This document shows, one piece after another, positions 16,865 to 25,994 of a stretch of 64,000 nt of DNA (position 1 is the stretch's first letter; each line of letters starts with the position of its first letter). A program made the position numbers and the translations under genes. The stretch comes from Flavonifractor sp. An100. GTDB taxonomy: Bacteria; Bacillota; Clostridia; Oscillospirales; Oscillospiraceae. The notes beneath the pieces are model-generated. The model had not been told where the DNA came from and did no database searches. It saw only the letters and a list, made by a program, of their open reading frames with translations. The stretch covers positions 47,032 to 111,031 of the forward strand of contig NZ_NFMA01000008.1 of assembly GCF_002161175.1 (NCBI RefSeq), written 5' to 3'.

Positions 16865-18189
16865 GCGACCGGAATCAGGCCCGCCGCACCACGGCGGAGG
16901 TCGTCTTCGGCGGCACCGACATCACATCATCCATCCGCCCCTACCTGCTGTCGCTGACCTACACCGACAACGAGGAGGACGAGGCGGACGACCTGCAAAT
17001 CAAGCTCCAGGACAGGGACAGTATTTGGCTGGAGAAGTGGCTGAACGACGCCATCCAGGCAGCGGCCTCCTCCGCCCCCGCAGAGGGCGCAGGAGAGGCG
17101 GAAGCAAAGACCTACAAGGTGACGCCCTCTATCGGCCTGAACGTCCGCACAGGCCCTGGAACGAGCTACGGGAAGCTCGGGGCGCTGCCCTATGGCACGG
17201 AGGTTTCCGTAACGGGGATCTCCAACGGCTGGGCCGCTATCCAGTACAGCGGAAAGACAGCCTACGTCAGCGCCCAGTACATCCAGGAGGTCGGCGGGGG
17301 CCAGGCGGAAGAGAGTTCCGAGGCCTCCGCCACCACCGGCCTCGCCATCCAGGCGGTCTTCGTCCGGGAAAACTGGAACAACGACGGCAAGGATGCCGTT
17401 CTGGACTGCGGGCAATTTGAGCTCGACAGCATCAAGGCGTCCGGGCCGCCGGCCACCATCACCATCAAGGCCACATCGCTGCCCTTCAACGCGCAGATCC
17501 GGCAGACCGAAAAGACCAAGGCGTGGGAGGCCTACACCCTCTCCGGCATCGCCCAGGAAATGGCCGGCGCCAACGGCATGGCCTGTCTCTACGAATCCGC
17601 CAGCGACCCCTATTATGAGCGGGTGGAGCAGTACAAGGTGAGCGACATCAAATTCCTGTCCCAGCTTTGCCACGACGCCGGGATCTCCCTCAAGGCCACG
17701 AACAACATCCTGGTGCTGTTCGACCAGGCTGACTATGAGGCCAAGGACCCGACCTTCACCGTGAAGCGGGGCAGCGGGAGCTACACCAAGTATGACCTGT
17801 CTGTCGGCACGGCGGACACCAAGTACACGTCCTGCCGCGTCCGCTATGCCGACCCCGCCACGGGCCGGGTCATCGAGGGCACCGCCTACGCCGAAGACTA
17901 CAAGGCGGACTCCAAGAACAATCAGCAGCTGGAGGTGACGGCCAAGGTAGCCAGCATCGCCGAAGCGCAGACGCTGGCGGCCAAGCAACTCCGCCTCCAT
18001 AACAAGTATTCCCGCACCGCGACATTCACCTTCCCCGGGGACCCCTCCAAGGTGGCCGGCGTCACGGCCACGCTGGAGGGGTGGGGCGCGTGGGATGGGA
18101 AATATATCATCAAGCAGTCGAAGCACTCCCTGGGCAGCTCCGGCTACACGACGCAGACGGTCCTCCGTCGCATTCTGGAGGGATATTGA
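16861..18189 (+). CDS. Baseplate hub protein, P2 gpD type, with inserted SH3b domain
   Basis: 442 aa. The N-terminus (TAEVVFGGTDITSSIRPYLL, then DLQIKLQDRDSIW) and the C-terminal half (AITYADPATGR-type barrel, AKQLRLHNKYSRTATFTFPG) fit the gpD/gp27-like hub. Residues about 80-140 hold a bacterial SH3 domain (SIGLNVRTGPGTSYGKLGAL, then WAAIQYSGKTAYVSAQYI), a peptidoglycan-binding module not present in P2 gpD itself. The insertion may help the baseplate dock to the Gram-positive wall. It overlaps both neighbours. Confidence 0.85.
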   Translation: MSDRNQARRTTAEVVFGGTDITSSIRPYLLSLTYTDNEEDEADDLQIKLQDRDSIWLEKWLNDAIQAAASSAPAEGAGEAEAKTYKVTPSIGLNVRTGPGTSYGKLGALPYGTEVSVTGISNGWAAIQYSGKTAYVSAQYIQEVGGGQAEESSEASATTGLAIQAVFVRENWNNDGKDAVLDCGQFELDSIKASGPPATITIKATSLPFNAQIRQTEKTKAWEAYTLSGIAQEMAGANGMACLYESASDPYYERVEQYKVSDIKFLSQLCHDAGISLKATNNILVLFDQADYEAKDPTFTVKRGSGSYTKYDLSVGTADTKYTSCRVRYADPATGRVIEGTAYAEDYKADSKNNQQLEVTAKVASIAEAQTLAAKQLRLHNKYSRTATFTFPGDPSKVAGVTATLEGWGAWDGKYIIKQSKHSLGSSGYTTQTVLRRILEGY

Positions 18190-18515
18190 TGGACTCTGAA
18201 AAAATCCTTTCCCGCCTGGTGCAGATCGGCACGGTCAGCGACGTGGACAACGGCAAGCGGAGAGCCCGTGTCATTCTCAAGGAGACAGGGCATACCTCCG
18301 GCTGGCTCTGCGTGCTGGCTACGCCGCCCTTCATCCCCGATTACAACGTCCCGCAGCGGACGGAATTTGAATCCGGCGGCTCCGGCGACGCCTCCTTCGC
18401 AAGCCACAAGCACGACCTGATTATCAAGCCGTGGATGCCGAAGGTCAACGACCAGGTGCTGGTGCTCTATCTCCCGGTGTTCAACGGAGACGGCTTTATT
18501 CTGGGAGGGATATAA
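18189..18515 (+). CDS. Baseplate spike assembly protein V
   Basis: 108 aa from ATG 18189, which overlaps the hub stop TGA (18187-18189). The frame is open upstream, but this overlap and the preceding GGAGGG decide the start. An N-terminal OB-fold pattern (LVQIGTVSDVDNGKRRARVI) and the NDQVLVLYLPVFNGDGFILGG motif fit P2 gpV. It is shorter than gpV, so the spike tip may be reduced. Confidence 0.8.
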   Translation: MDSEKILSRLVQIGTVSDVDNGKRRARVILKETGHTSGWLCVLATPPFIPDYNVPQRTEFESGGSGDASFASHKHDLIIKPWMPKVNDQVLVLYLPVFNGDGFILGGI

Positions 18516-18908
18516 ATGCAGATCGGGACGCTCGGAGAGGTCGTGTTCTCCGTTTCTGACAGCGTTGTGGAGACGATCAACAACTTCACCTGGTCTGGCT
18601 CCGCCCGGTACAGCACGCACCAGCGGCACCTCACCCACGCGCTGACCGAGTTTACCGGGCTCGACCCGGACGGCATCACCTTCGACATCTTTGTGTCGGC
18701 CTATCTGGGCGTCGACCCGATGACGGAGGTCGTGAAGATTTGGAACTACGAGCGGAGCGGCACCGCCGTCCCGCTGACCATCGGCACCCACGCCTACGGC
18801 AAATACCGATGGTCCATCAAAAGCCACAAGATGAAAGCCCAGACATTCGACAAGCGGGGGGACATCACGAGCGCCACCATTTCGCTCACCCTCCAGGAGT
18901 ACATTTAG
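18516..18908 (+). CDS. P2 gpU-like tail protein
   Basis: 130 aa beginning MQIGTLGEVVFSVS with the gpU pattern GLDPDGITFDIFVSAYLGVD and a C-terminal YRWSIKSHKMKAQTFDKRGD. The gene starts on the base after the gpV stop. P2 gpU-family proteins belong to the tail or baseplate. Confidence 0.8.
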   Translation: MQIGTLGEVVFSVSDSVVETINNFTWSGSARYSTHQRHLTHALTEFTGLDPDGITFDIFVSAYLGVDPMTEVVKIWNYERSGTAVPLTIGTHAYGKYRWSIKSHKMKAQTFDKRGDITSATISLTLQEYI

Positions 18909-18919
18909 GGGGGTGCGGC

Positions 18920-19237
18920 ATGATCTACAAGGTATCAGCTGTCGATGTCGGCACCGTCAAGCTGAACGAACAGGACACGGTTTCGTCGGTGCTTCAGAAC
19001 ATCGCCATCCTCCTCTCCACCCGGCAGGGCACAGTTCCGCTCTACCGGGAGTTTGGCCTGCCCATGCGCTTCCTCGATAAGCCCACCCATATCGCCCGGC
19101 CCATGATCGTGTCGGAGGTCAAGGAGGCCATCGAGAAGTTTGAGCCCAGGGCGACCTTTGTCCGGGTGCTGTTCGACGAGGACGCCAGCATTCCGGGCAG
19201 GGTCATCCCGACTGTGGAGGTGGAGATCAATGAGTAG
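18920..19237 (+). CDS. Baseplate protein W (gp25-like)
   Basis: 105 aa from ATG 18920 with GGGGGGTG upstream. Features of the gp25/gpW lysozyme-like wedge family are present: NIAILLSTRQGTVPLYREFG and the EPRATFVRV strand. It nucleates the baseplate and sheath. It overlaps gpJ by eight bases. Confidence 0.85.
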   Translation: MIYKVSAVDVGTVKLNEQDTVSSVLQNIAILLSTRQGTVPLYREFGLPMRFLDKPTHIARPMIVSEVKEAIEKFEPRATFVRVLFDEDASIPGRVIPTVEVEINE

Positions 19238-20366
19238 AAACACGCAGTACCAGTTCATCAGCACGGACACAAACGCCCTTGTCTCCGCCCTGGTTTCCGG
19301 CTATGAGAAAATCACCGGCGTCAGCGTGCAGCCGGCCAGCCCGGAAAAGCTGTTTATCCAGTGGGTGGCGGACATCATCATCCAGGAGCGTGTCCAGAAC
19401 AACTACACAGGAAATCAAAACATCCCCTCCAGGGCATCCGGGGAAAACCTGGACGCTCTGGGGGAGCTGTTCTATGTCTCGGAGCGGCCGGCGGCGCAGC
19501 CCGCCGTGTGCAACGAGCGGTTTTATATTTCCGAGGCCCAGGCCACGGCCATCCTGATCCCGGCCGGCATCCGCGTCACCGACTCCAGCAGCACCCTTGT
19601 CTGGGAGACGGTCGAGGATGTCTACGTGGACATCGGCGACACCTATGCCGACGTCCAGATCCGATGCCAGACGCCGGGCGTGGTGGGCAACGACTACGCC
19701 GTGGGACAGATCAACACCATCATCGACCTGTTTGACTATTACAGCCGCTGCGAGAACACCACCGCAAGCGACAGCGGCTCGGACGAGGCCACCGATGACG
19801 AGTTCTACGAGCTCATGCGGGCCAGCATGGACGCCTACTCCACCGCCGGTCCCCAGGGCGGGTATGTCTACATCGCCAAGCGCGTCTCTACGGAGATCGC
19901 CGACGTGGTGGCCAACTCCCCCGTCGCCGGGACGGTGGACCTGTATGTGCTCATGGATGACGGCACCATCGCCCAGACGGAGGTCAAGAACGCGGTGCTT
20001 GCCGCCTGCAGCGCGGACACGGTGCGCCCGCTGACAGACCTGGTTTCTGTCAAAGACCCCGATGCGGTGGAATACGACATCTCCTTCACCTACTACATCC
20101 CCAGCGACGCCTCCGTCAGCTCGGCGGAGATCGAGGCCGCCGTAGACGCGGCGGTGAAGCAGTATGTGGCCTGGCAGTGCGGCAAGCTGGGGCGGGACAT
20201 CAACCCCTCCTACCTGATCGGCCTGCTCATGCAGACCGGCATCAAGCGGGTGGACCTTACCTCTCCCACCTTTACCGTCCTCAAGGACGGGAGCAACAAG
20301 GACACGCCCCAGGTGGCGACGGTAGGCGACATCACCGCCACGAATGGGGGGTATGAGGATGAATAG
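19230..20366 (+). CDS. Baseplate protein J
   Basis: 378 aa from ATG 19230. Matches Baseplate_J proteins: an N-terminal helical part, NYTGNQNIPSRASGENLDAL, then an adhesive-like repeat region GIRVTDSSSTLVWETVEDVY, and LAACSADTVRPLTDLVSVKD. It forms the baseplate wedge with W and I. Confidence 0.88.
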   Translation: MSRNTQYQFISTDTNALVSALVSGYEKITGVSVQPASPEKLFIQWVADIIIQERVQNNYTGNQNIPSRASGENLDALGELFYVSERPAAQPAVCNERFYISEAQATAILIPAGIRVTDSSSTLVWETVEDVYVDIGDTYADVQIRCQTPGVVGNDYAVGQINTIIDLFDYYSRCENTTASDSGSDEATDDEFYELMRASMDAYSTAGPQGGYVYIAKRVSTEIADVVANSPVAGTVDLYVLMDDGTIAQTEVKNAVLAACSADTVRPLTDLVSVKDPDAVEYDISFTYYIPSDASVSSAEIEAAVDAAVKQYVAWQCGKLGRDINPSYLIGLLMQTGIKRVDLTSPTFTVLKDGSNKDTPQVATVGDITATNGGYEDE

Positions 20367-21135
20367 CGCGCACGCCCTGACCGCCGAAAACCTCCTCCGG
20401 GCGCTCCCGGAGGTCTTACGGAACGACGAGAGCATGGCGGCCCTGGCCGCCTCTGTCGCCCAGGTGCTGGCCCAGCGCCCCGAGGAGATCCAGCGCCTGG
20501 CCATCTACCCGCGCATCGACGAACTCCCGGAGGAGCTGCTGGACATCCTGGCCTATGACTTCAAGGTGGACTGGTGGGACGCGGACTACACCCTGGAGGA
20601 AAAGCGCCGGACGTTGAAAGACAGCTGGCGCGTCCATCGGATGCTCGGCACCAAGGCCGCCGTCGAGCTGGCCATCTCCGCCATCTTCCCGGAGGTGCGG
20701 GTAAGCGAATGGTTTGAGTACGGCGGCGACCCGTACCACTTCCGCCTCTCCATCGACGTCAGCAAGGAGGACACCGATTCCGACCGCTACCAGCGCGTCC
20801 TGGAGCGCGTGAACTTCTACAAGAACCTCCGCTCCCACCTGGACGAGATCGTTTATATCATCCAGGCGGAGGGCGTTGCAACAGGCCGTGCGGCCGCTGC
20901 ATTCATCGGCGGGTATATGCGCATTACCGTCCCCGTCCGCATTGACGGAGAGGCGCGCCCGCCCCACGTCCCCACGACGGCTACGACCGGCGCGCACGCC
21001 ACCGGCTCTTACATGAGGGTCCAGACGCGGGTGCCCGTGGACGGCGTGGGCAAGCCACAGGCCAACTTCCCCATGCACACCGGGATCAAGGTGTCTGAAA
21101 CCTACTACAAAATCACTACGGAGGTGTCAACATGA
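20353..21135 (+). CDS. Tail protein I (baseplate wedge)
   Basis: About 260 aa. The N-terminal two thirds match the P2 gpI family (LPEELLDILAYDFKVDWWDA, then HRMLGTKAAVELAISAIFPE). The start is ATG 20353 or 20359, both overlapping the J stop. The C-terminal third adds a Thr/Ala/Val-rich beta segment, perhaps for fibre attachment. A GTTGCAAC palindrome lies at 20875-20882. Confidence 0.85.
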   Translation: MRMNSAHALTAENLLRALPEVLRNDESMAALAASVAQVLAQRPEEIQRLAIYPRIDELPEELLDILAYDFKVDWWDADYTLEEKRRTLKDSWRVHRMLGTKAAVELAISAIFPEVRVSEWFEYGGDPYHFRLSIDVSKEDTDSDRYQRVLERVNFYKNLRSHLDEIVYIIQAEGVATGRAAAAFIGGYMRITVPVRIDGEARPPHVPTTATTGAHATGSYMRVQTRVPVDGVGKPQANFPMHTGIKVSETYYKITTEVST

Positions 21136-21848
21136 GCTGGAACACATCAGTTGTTACCAACGCCGGCGTCGACCTGCTGAACGAATCCCTGGCCGGCCAC
21201 ACGCTGACCATCGAGAGCGCGGTGGGCGGCGCCGGAACGTCGACCGAGGAGGAGTTGAAATCTGCCACCGATGTGGCGGAGCCGAAGCAGACCTTCAAGC
21301 TCATTGGTATCGACGACTTTGAGCAGGGCAAGCGCGTCGGCATCCAGATCACCAACAAGGGCGTCACGGAGTCCTACGTCCTGCACCAGATCGGCGCGAA
21401 AGCCCATCTGGAGTATGAGATGGAGACGCCGACCCTGCTCTTTGTTTTGCAGGACGACCGAGGCGTGGAGATCCCCACAGAGGCGGAAAATCCAGACTTC
21501 CTCTTCGAGGTCTATGCCGTCATTACCATCTCCAACGAAGCCAACATCGTTGTCAATGTCAGTACCGGCGTGACGGCCTCCGTTACCTATGTGGACGAAA
21601 CGGTGGCGAGCGCCATCAGCGAGCACAGCGCGGATAAGAACGCCCACCAGGACATCCGCGACCTGGCCGCCTCCGCAAAATCCGCAGCGGACGCGGCAGC
21701 CGAAGCAGCCGAGGCCGCCAAGGAGGAGGCGGATGCCGCCAGCGAGGCCGTCTCCGCATTTTCGGACGGATTTGTCATCATCGGCAGCACCAAGCCCGAG
21801 ACTGGCCCCGTCCTCTGGTTCAACGACGGCAGCGGCCAGACGGAGTAA
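21132..21848 (+). CDS. Tail fibre / collar-type protein
   Basis: 238 aa. The N-terminal 140 residues (VVTNAGVDLLNESLAGHTLT, then KQTFKLIGIDDFEQGKRVGI) resemble phage tail-fibre N-terminal domains. A trimeric coiled-coil-like stretch rich in Ala, Asp and Glu follows (residues 180-215), then a short GPVLWFNDG motif. It links the baseplate to the receptor-binding protein encoded next. Confidence 0.65.
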   Translation: MSWNTSVVTNAGVDLLNESLAGHTLTIESAVGGAGTSTEEELKSATDVAEPKQTFKLIGIDDFEQGKRVGIQITNKGVTESYVLHQIGAKAHLEYEMETPTLLFVLQDDRGVEIPTEAENPDFLFEVYAVITISNEANIVVNVSTGVTASVTYVDETVASAISEHSADKNAHQDIRDLAASAKSAADAAAEAAEAAKEEADAASEAVSAFSDGFVIIGSTKPETGPVLWFNDGSGQTE

Positions 21849-21867
21849 AGAAGGGAGGAGATAATTC

Positions 21868-24231
21868 ATGGCAGTCTATGAGCACAAGCCCACGATGACC
21901 TATGTGGACGAGATCGGAGACGAGCACCGCATTTTCCCTAACACCAAGAAGGAATGTGTGGAGGGCATGGAAGACATTGACGACCACCTGCTCGACACCA
22001 ACAATCCGCACAAGGTAACCGCCGCACAGGTGAAGCTGACCGACGGCACCACCGTGGAGGCCGCCATCAGCACCGCGCTCAACACCGCAAACAGCGCGGC
22101 CAGCACAGCGAGTCAGGCCGCGACTGCGGCACAGAACGCCCAGGAGTCCGCAAACGCGGCCCTGGAAGCCGTGACCGATCTGGTAAACACCATCAGCGCC
22201 GTCCCCACGCAGAACGGGACGCTGACCTATACCGGCAGCGAGCAGTCCCCCAGCTGGAACAACTACAACCCCGAGACGCTGACGCTGGGCGGCGTCACGA
22301 CCGGGACAAATGCCGGCACCTATACGGCCACCTTTACCCCGAAGGAGGGCTACAAGTGGTCGGATGACACCACCACGGCCAAGGAAGTGACCTGGACGAT
22401 CAACCGGGCGACCATTTCCGGCATTCCGACCCAGAACGGCAGCCTCACCTACACCGGCGAGGCCCAGACTCCCACCTGGAACAACTACAACACCGCCCAG
22501 CTCACCATCGGCGGGGAGCAGAGCGCGACCGCTGCCGGCAGCCACACCGCCACCTTCACCCCGACGAGCAATTACCGCTGGTCTGATGGGACGACCGAGG
22601 CCAAGTCGGTGGTGTGGACCATCGGAAGGGCCTCCATCTCCGCGACCCCATCCCAGACCGGCAGTCTGACCTATACCGGCCAGGCGCAGAGCCCCTCTTG
22701 GACGGGGTATGACGCCACGAAGATGACCTTGGGCGGGGACACCTCTGGCACCAATGCCGGCAGCTACAACGCCACATTCACGCCGACCTCCAACTATCAG
22801 TGGTCGGACGGCTCCACCTCGGCCCGGACGGTGGGCTGGAGCATCGGAAAGGCCGCGGGCAGCCTTTCCCTCAATACGTCCTCGCTCACTCTGACGGACA
22901 GCTCCAAGACTGGCACCATCAACGTCACCCGTGCCGGCGACGGCGTGGTCAGCGCAGAATCCAACGCCCCGGGGGTGGCTTCGGTGAGCGTGAGCGGGAC
23001 GGTCGTTACCGTCACCGGCAAGGCGGCCGGCACCGCCGTCATCACCGTCAAGGTCGCGGCTGGCTCCAACTACAACGCCCCGGCCAATAAGACGGTGAAT
23101 GTCTCCGTGGAGTTTGCCCAGGTGTTCGGCGTCCGCTGGAACAAGTCCAGCAGCTCCACCGCTCTGTCCCGGCTGACGCAGAGCAACGACCCCAACGACT
23201 ACGTCACCGTTGACATCTCCACAGAGCCCTCCCCGGCGGTCGGGACCGGCGCCGGCAGCTCCCCCTTCGACAGCTACGCGCCGTGGAAGGACATGGAGGA
23301 GTACAACATCATCAACAATGCCGTGTCCCACAAGCGGGGGGAGAGCGGCTTCAGCCGTACCAGTTACGACACGATGGTCTATATCCCGGAGTTCTGGTTT
23401 AAGATCGTCGAGAGCGGAAACTATCGTTACTTCTACATCGCCAACAAAGCCAAGGACGGCTTCACCAAGCATCCCGGCTCCGGGAAGTACGTGGGCCGCT
23501 ACAACACCGTCAGCGGAAACGCATCCAAGTCCGGCGCCGCGCCCCAGGCCAGCCAGACCCGGGCGCAGTTCAGATCCGGAGCAAGAAACAAGGGCAGCAA
23601 GTGGTCGCTGCACGACTTCGCCGCCTGGAATGCGGTCTGGCTCCTGTACCTGGTGGAGTTTGCCGACTGGAATAGCCAGGCGCAGATCGGCCGCGGCAAC
23701 GTGGACAGCAGCTCCCTGAAGAACACCGGCGGCACGGACAGCATGAGCTACCACACCGGCCGCGCCTCCGGCACCGACGGAAAGACCCAGGTGCAGTATC
23801 GCCACATCGAAGATCCCTGGGGCAACATCTGGGAGTGGATCGACGGCGCCAACTTCAACAACCAGGCCGCCTACATCTGCACCAATCCGGCCAACTATGC
23901 CGACGACACCACCAGCAACTACACTGCCGCCGGCGTCACCCTCTGCTCCTCTGGCTGGATCAAAGACCTGGGTCTCAGCAATACTTTCCCCTGGGCTTTC
24001 CTCCCGGATGCCAATGGAGGCAGCGAGACTACCTACATCCCGGATTACGTGAGCTCGCACTCCGGGTGGCAGGTGCTTATGGTCGGGGGTAACTGGAACA
24101 ATGGCTCGAATGCCGGGCTCTTTTACTTCAATGCCAACAACTCCTCGTCGAACTCGAACGGCAACATCGGCGCGCGGCTACTTGTTTTTCCGATGTCATC
24201 ATTGCGCAGGCTTTTCCGCACCGCTTGGTGA
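21868..24231 (+). CDS. Receptor-binding protein, Ig-like repeats plus C-type-lectin (DGR-target-like)
   Basis: 787 aa. The N-terminal 110 residues are a fibre attachment and coiled-coil region. Residues about 110-325 hold three repeats of a small beta domain (WNNYN ... AGTYTATFTP ... WSDGTTEAKSVVWTI), and about 330-415 is a BIG2-like Ig domain. The remainder is a formylglycine-enzyme/C-type-lectin fold (DPWGNIWEWIDGANFNNQAA) ending in GGNWNNGSNAGLFYFNANNS and GNIGARL. This last part is the form seen in variable proteins of diversity-generating retroelements. A reverse transcriptase follows 75 bases later. Confidence 0.82.
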   Translation: MAVYEHKPTMTYVDEIGDEHRIFPNTKKECVEGMEDIDDHLLDTNNPHKVTAAQVKLTDGTTVEAAISTALNTANSAASTASQAATAAQNAQESANAALEAVTDLVNTISAVPTQNGTLTYTGSEQSPSWNNYNPETLTLGGVTTGTNAGTYTATFTPKEGYKWSDDTTTAKEVTWTINRATISGIPTQNGSLTYTGEAQTPTWNNYNTAQLTIGGEQSATAAGSHTATFTPTSNYRWSDGTTEAKSVVWTIGRASISATPSQTGSLTYTGQAQSPSWTGYDATKMTLGGDTSGTNAGSYNATFTPTSNYQWSDGSTSARTVGWSIGKAAGSLSLNTSSLTLTDSSKTGTINVTRAGDGVVSAESNAPGVASVSVSGTVVTVTGKAAGTAVITVKVAAGSNYNAPANKTVNVSVEFAQVFGVRWNKSSSSTALSRLTQSNDPNDYVTVDISTEPSPAVGTGAGSSPFDSYAPWKDMEEYNIINNAVSHKRGESGFSRTSYDTMVYIPEFWFKIVESGNYRYFYIANKAKDGFTKHPGSGKYVGRYNTVSGNASKSGAAPQASQTRAQFRSGARNKGSKWSLHDFAAWNAVWLLYLVEFADWNSQAQIGRGNVDSSSLKNTGGTDSMSYHTGRASGTDGKTQVQYRHIEDPWGNIWEWIDGANFNNQAAYICTNPANYADDTTSNYTAAGVTLCSSGWIKDLGLSNTFPWAFLPDANGGSETTYIPDYVSSHSGWQVLMVGGNWNNGSNAGLFYFNANNSSSNSNGNIGARLLVFPMSSLRRLFRTAW
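24081..24183 (+). other. Candidate variable region (VR) of a DGR
   Basis: The last lectin-fold segment is unusually rich in Asn and Ser codons (AAC, AAT, TCG, TAC, TTC) and ends in GGCAACATCGGCGCGCGG, as VR regions do before the invariant 3' end. Adenine-directed mutagenesis of AAC codons would give this mix. No template repeat was found by eye within the window, so the assignment rests on the protein pattern and the neighbouring reverse transcriptase. Confidence 0.55.
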
Positions 24232-24306
24232 AAATATTGCCGGGAGGACAGGGTTTAGTAGGCCTCGGCTCGAAAGACCTTGCAGGCAAACAAGGAGCAT
24301 CGGAAA

Positions 24307-25467
24307 ATGCCCAAGAGAATTGGATTCCTCTATGAGAAGATGTCGGACAAAGGCTTTATTCGCCACGTCATCCTGGAGGCCTCGCGCGGGAAGCGCAAGC
24401 GCCGGGAGGTGCGCCGGGTGCTCAAAAACCTGGATGAATATGTGGACAAGACCTATGAGATGGTCGTGTCCGAGAGCTTTGTCCCCACCCCGCCGAAAGA
24501 GCGGGAGATCTACGACGACAGCAGCCAGAAGCGGCGCATCATCAAGGTCGTCCCTTTCTGGCCGGACAGCGTGATGCACTGGCTCCTGGTGACCGTCATG
24601 AAGCCTGTGCTGATGCGCGGTATGTATCACTGGTCCTGCGCCTCCATCCCCGGGCGGGGCGGGAAGCGCGTCCAGAAGCATATCCGCCGCACCCTGCGGG
24701 ACGACCCGGAGGGTACGAAGTACGCCGCCGAGCTGGACGTCAAACACTATTACCCCAGCATTCCGATCAAGCGCCTTATCTGGGCGCTGGCCCGGAAGAT
24801 CAAGGACAAGCGGCTCCTGCGGACGGTCTACGCCGTACTCCAATCCTGCGGCGGCGGCCTGGCTATCGGGTACTACATCTGCCAATGGCTGGCGAACTAC
24901 TACCTGGAGGAGCTGGACCACTACATCATGACCCTGCCCGGGGTCAAGTACATGGACCGCTACATGGACAACATCACCCTGCGCGGCCCAAACAAAAAGC
25001 AGCTGCACAAGGCCCGGAAGCAGATCGCAGACTTCATGAGCCGGCGACTGGGCCTGCGGATGAAGGAGAACTGGCAGATCTACCGGACGACCTTTACAGC
25101 CGCCGTGGCTCGGCGGCACAGCCTTCTGGACGAACGAAAGCGGCGGCTTCGGAAGCCCCGCATGGTGTCCGCCGTGGGCTACCGCTTCTCCCGCAGCCAC
25201 ATCACCCTGCGGAAGCGGAACTTCTTGCGCTTTACCCGCCAATGCCGCCGGGTAAAAAAGCGGCTGGATGCCCAGAAGCTGATCTCCTTCAAGCAGGCCT
25301 CCGGGCTCTTGAGCCGGATTGGACAGCTGCGGCATTGTGATAGCCACAATATCAGAGTCAAATACGTTGACCCGATTGGGGTCAAAAATCTGAAGGAGGT
25401 CGTGCGAAATGAGAGTAAGAGGCGACGCTGCGCCCAGCAACGCATTTACGCTGGAGGAGCAGCCTAA
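24307..25467 (+). CDS. Reverse transcriptase of the diversity-generating retroelement type
   Basis: 386 aa from ATG 24307 (AAGGAG upstream). The fingers/palm order is present: KRRIIKVVPFWPDSVMHWLL, then LDVKHYYPSI (first catalytic Asp about residue 144), IGYYICQWLANYYLEELDHY (the IGxxxSQ motif with Ser to Cys), RYMDNITL (YxDD with the second Asp replaced by Asn, residues 219-222) and VGYRFSRSHITLRKRN, typical of DGR enzymes. The Asn is unexpected in a metal-binding position and raises doubt about activity. The gene lies directly after the lectin-fold target. Confidence 0.82.
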   Translation: MPKRIGFLYEKMSDKGFIRHVILEASRGKRKRREVRRVLKNLDEYVDKTYEMVVSESFVPTPPKEREIYDDSSQKRRIIKVVPFWPDSVMHWLLVTVMKPVLMRGMYHWSCASIPGRGGKRVQKHIRRTLRDDPEGTKYAAELDVKHYYPSIPIKRLIWALARKIKDKRLLRTVYAVLQSCGGGLAIGYYICQWLANYYLEELDHYIMTLPGVKYMDRYMDNITLRGPNKKQLHKARKQIADFMSRRLGLRMKENWQIYRTTFTAAVARRHSLLDERKRRLRKPRMVSAVGYRFSRSHITLRKRNFLRFTRQCRRVKKRLDAQKLISFKQASGLLSRIGQLRHCDSHNIRVKYVDPIGVKNLKEVVRNESKRRRCAQQRIYAGGAA

Positions 25468-25816
25468 GAAGCCGGGATATGTCCTGGTGCGCTTCTTCGA
25501 GAATGCGCATGAATTCACGGAAACACAGGGAGACCTCACCATCAGCGGATGGGAGTATGATGAATACCATTTGGAGCTGAAGGACACTGGCGGACTGTCC
25601 GAAGATATCCTCAACAGCTTCGAGGGGTATCTGGCCCAGGCCAAGCTGCTCGAGGCAGAAACGGACACGGTTCCGAAGCTGCAGGAAAAGGTAGCCAGCC
25701 TGGAGGAAGAGCGTGACAGCCTGCTTGAGATGGTAAACAGCCTCGAAACGCAGGTGACCGATGCGCAGCTTGCGCTGTGCGATGTCTATGAGCTCGCCTT
25801 GGGAGGTGGCGTGTAA
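25409..25816 (+). CDS. Coiled-coil phage protein of unknown function
   Basis: 135 aa overlapping the reverse transcriptase end by 59 bases in another frame; AAGGAGG lies upstream. Residues 1-75 look globular (KPGYVLVRFFENAHEFTETQ), and residues 80-125 are a strong heptad coiled coil (VPKLQEKVASLEEERDSLLE). It occupies the place where some DGRs have an Avd accessory gene, but the sequence does not resemble the four-helix Avd fold to me. Role unknown. Confidence 0.6.
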   Translation: MRVRGDAAPSNAFTLEEQPKKPGYVLVRFFENAHEFTETQGDLTISGWEYDEYHLELKDTGGLSEDILNSFEGYLAQAKLLEAETDTVPKLQEKVASLEEERDSLLEMVNSLETQVTDAQLALCDVYELALGGGV

Positions 25817-25941
25817 TGGAAAAAATCTATGCGGAGCTGATCCGCAAAGGGCTGAAAACACTGGAGGATGTTCCGGAGCGACTGCGTGATGCGGTGGCCG
25901 CACTCCTCAACGGAGAAGAGAATGGAGCTGAAGGCTTATGA
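25816..25941 (+). CDS. CD1375-like small phage protein, copy 1
   Basis: 41 aa starting MEKIYAELIRKGLKTLEDVP. It overlaps the previous stop (TAATG). The pattern xxIYAxLIxKGLKTLxxVP is shared with the next small gene and with CD1375-type proteins found after tail fibres in Clostridia phages. The function is unknown. The 3' end of the gene is built into the stem of a terminator. Confidence 0.65.
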   Translation: MEKIYAELIRKGLKTLEDVPERLRDAVAALLNGEENGAEGL

Positions 25942-25965
25942 TAAGCCTTCGGCTCCTTCTTTTAT
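25924..25965 (+). terminator. Terminator overlapping the stop codon
   Basis: A 15-bp stem with arms 25924-25938 and 25942-25956 (one G-U pair), a 3-base loop formed by the TGA stop, then TTCTTTTAT. Confidence 0.8.
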
Positions 25966-25994
25966 ACCTGCTTTTCGGAAGGGAGGTGAATGTC

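Noticed and set aside
22200..22850. Repeats rich in TGGAACAACTACAA as template repeat
   Set aside because: They are in-frame copies of a small beta domain (WNNYN...WTI), not copies of the lectin-fold end.
25320..25440. Possible DGR template repeat after the reverse transcriptase
   Set aside because: The sequence is coding for the enzyme C-terminus and shows no similarity to the candidate variable region.
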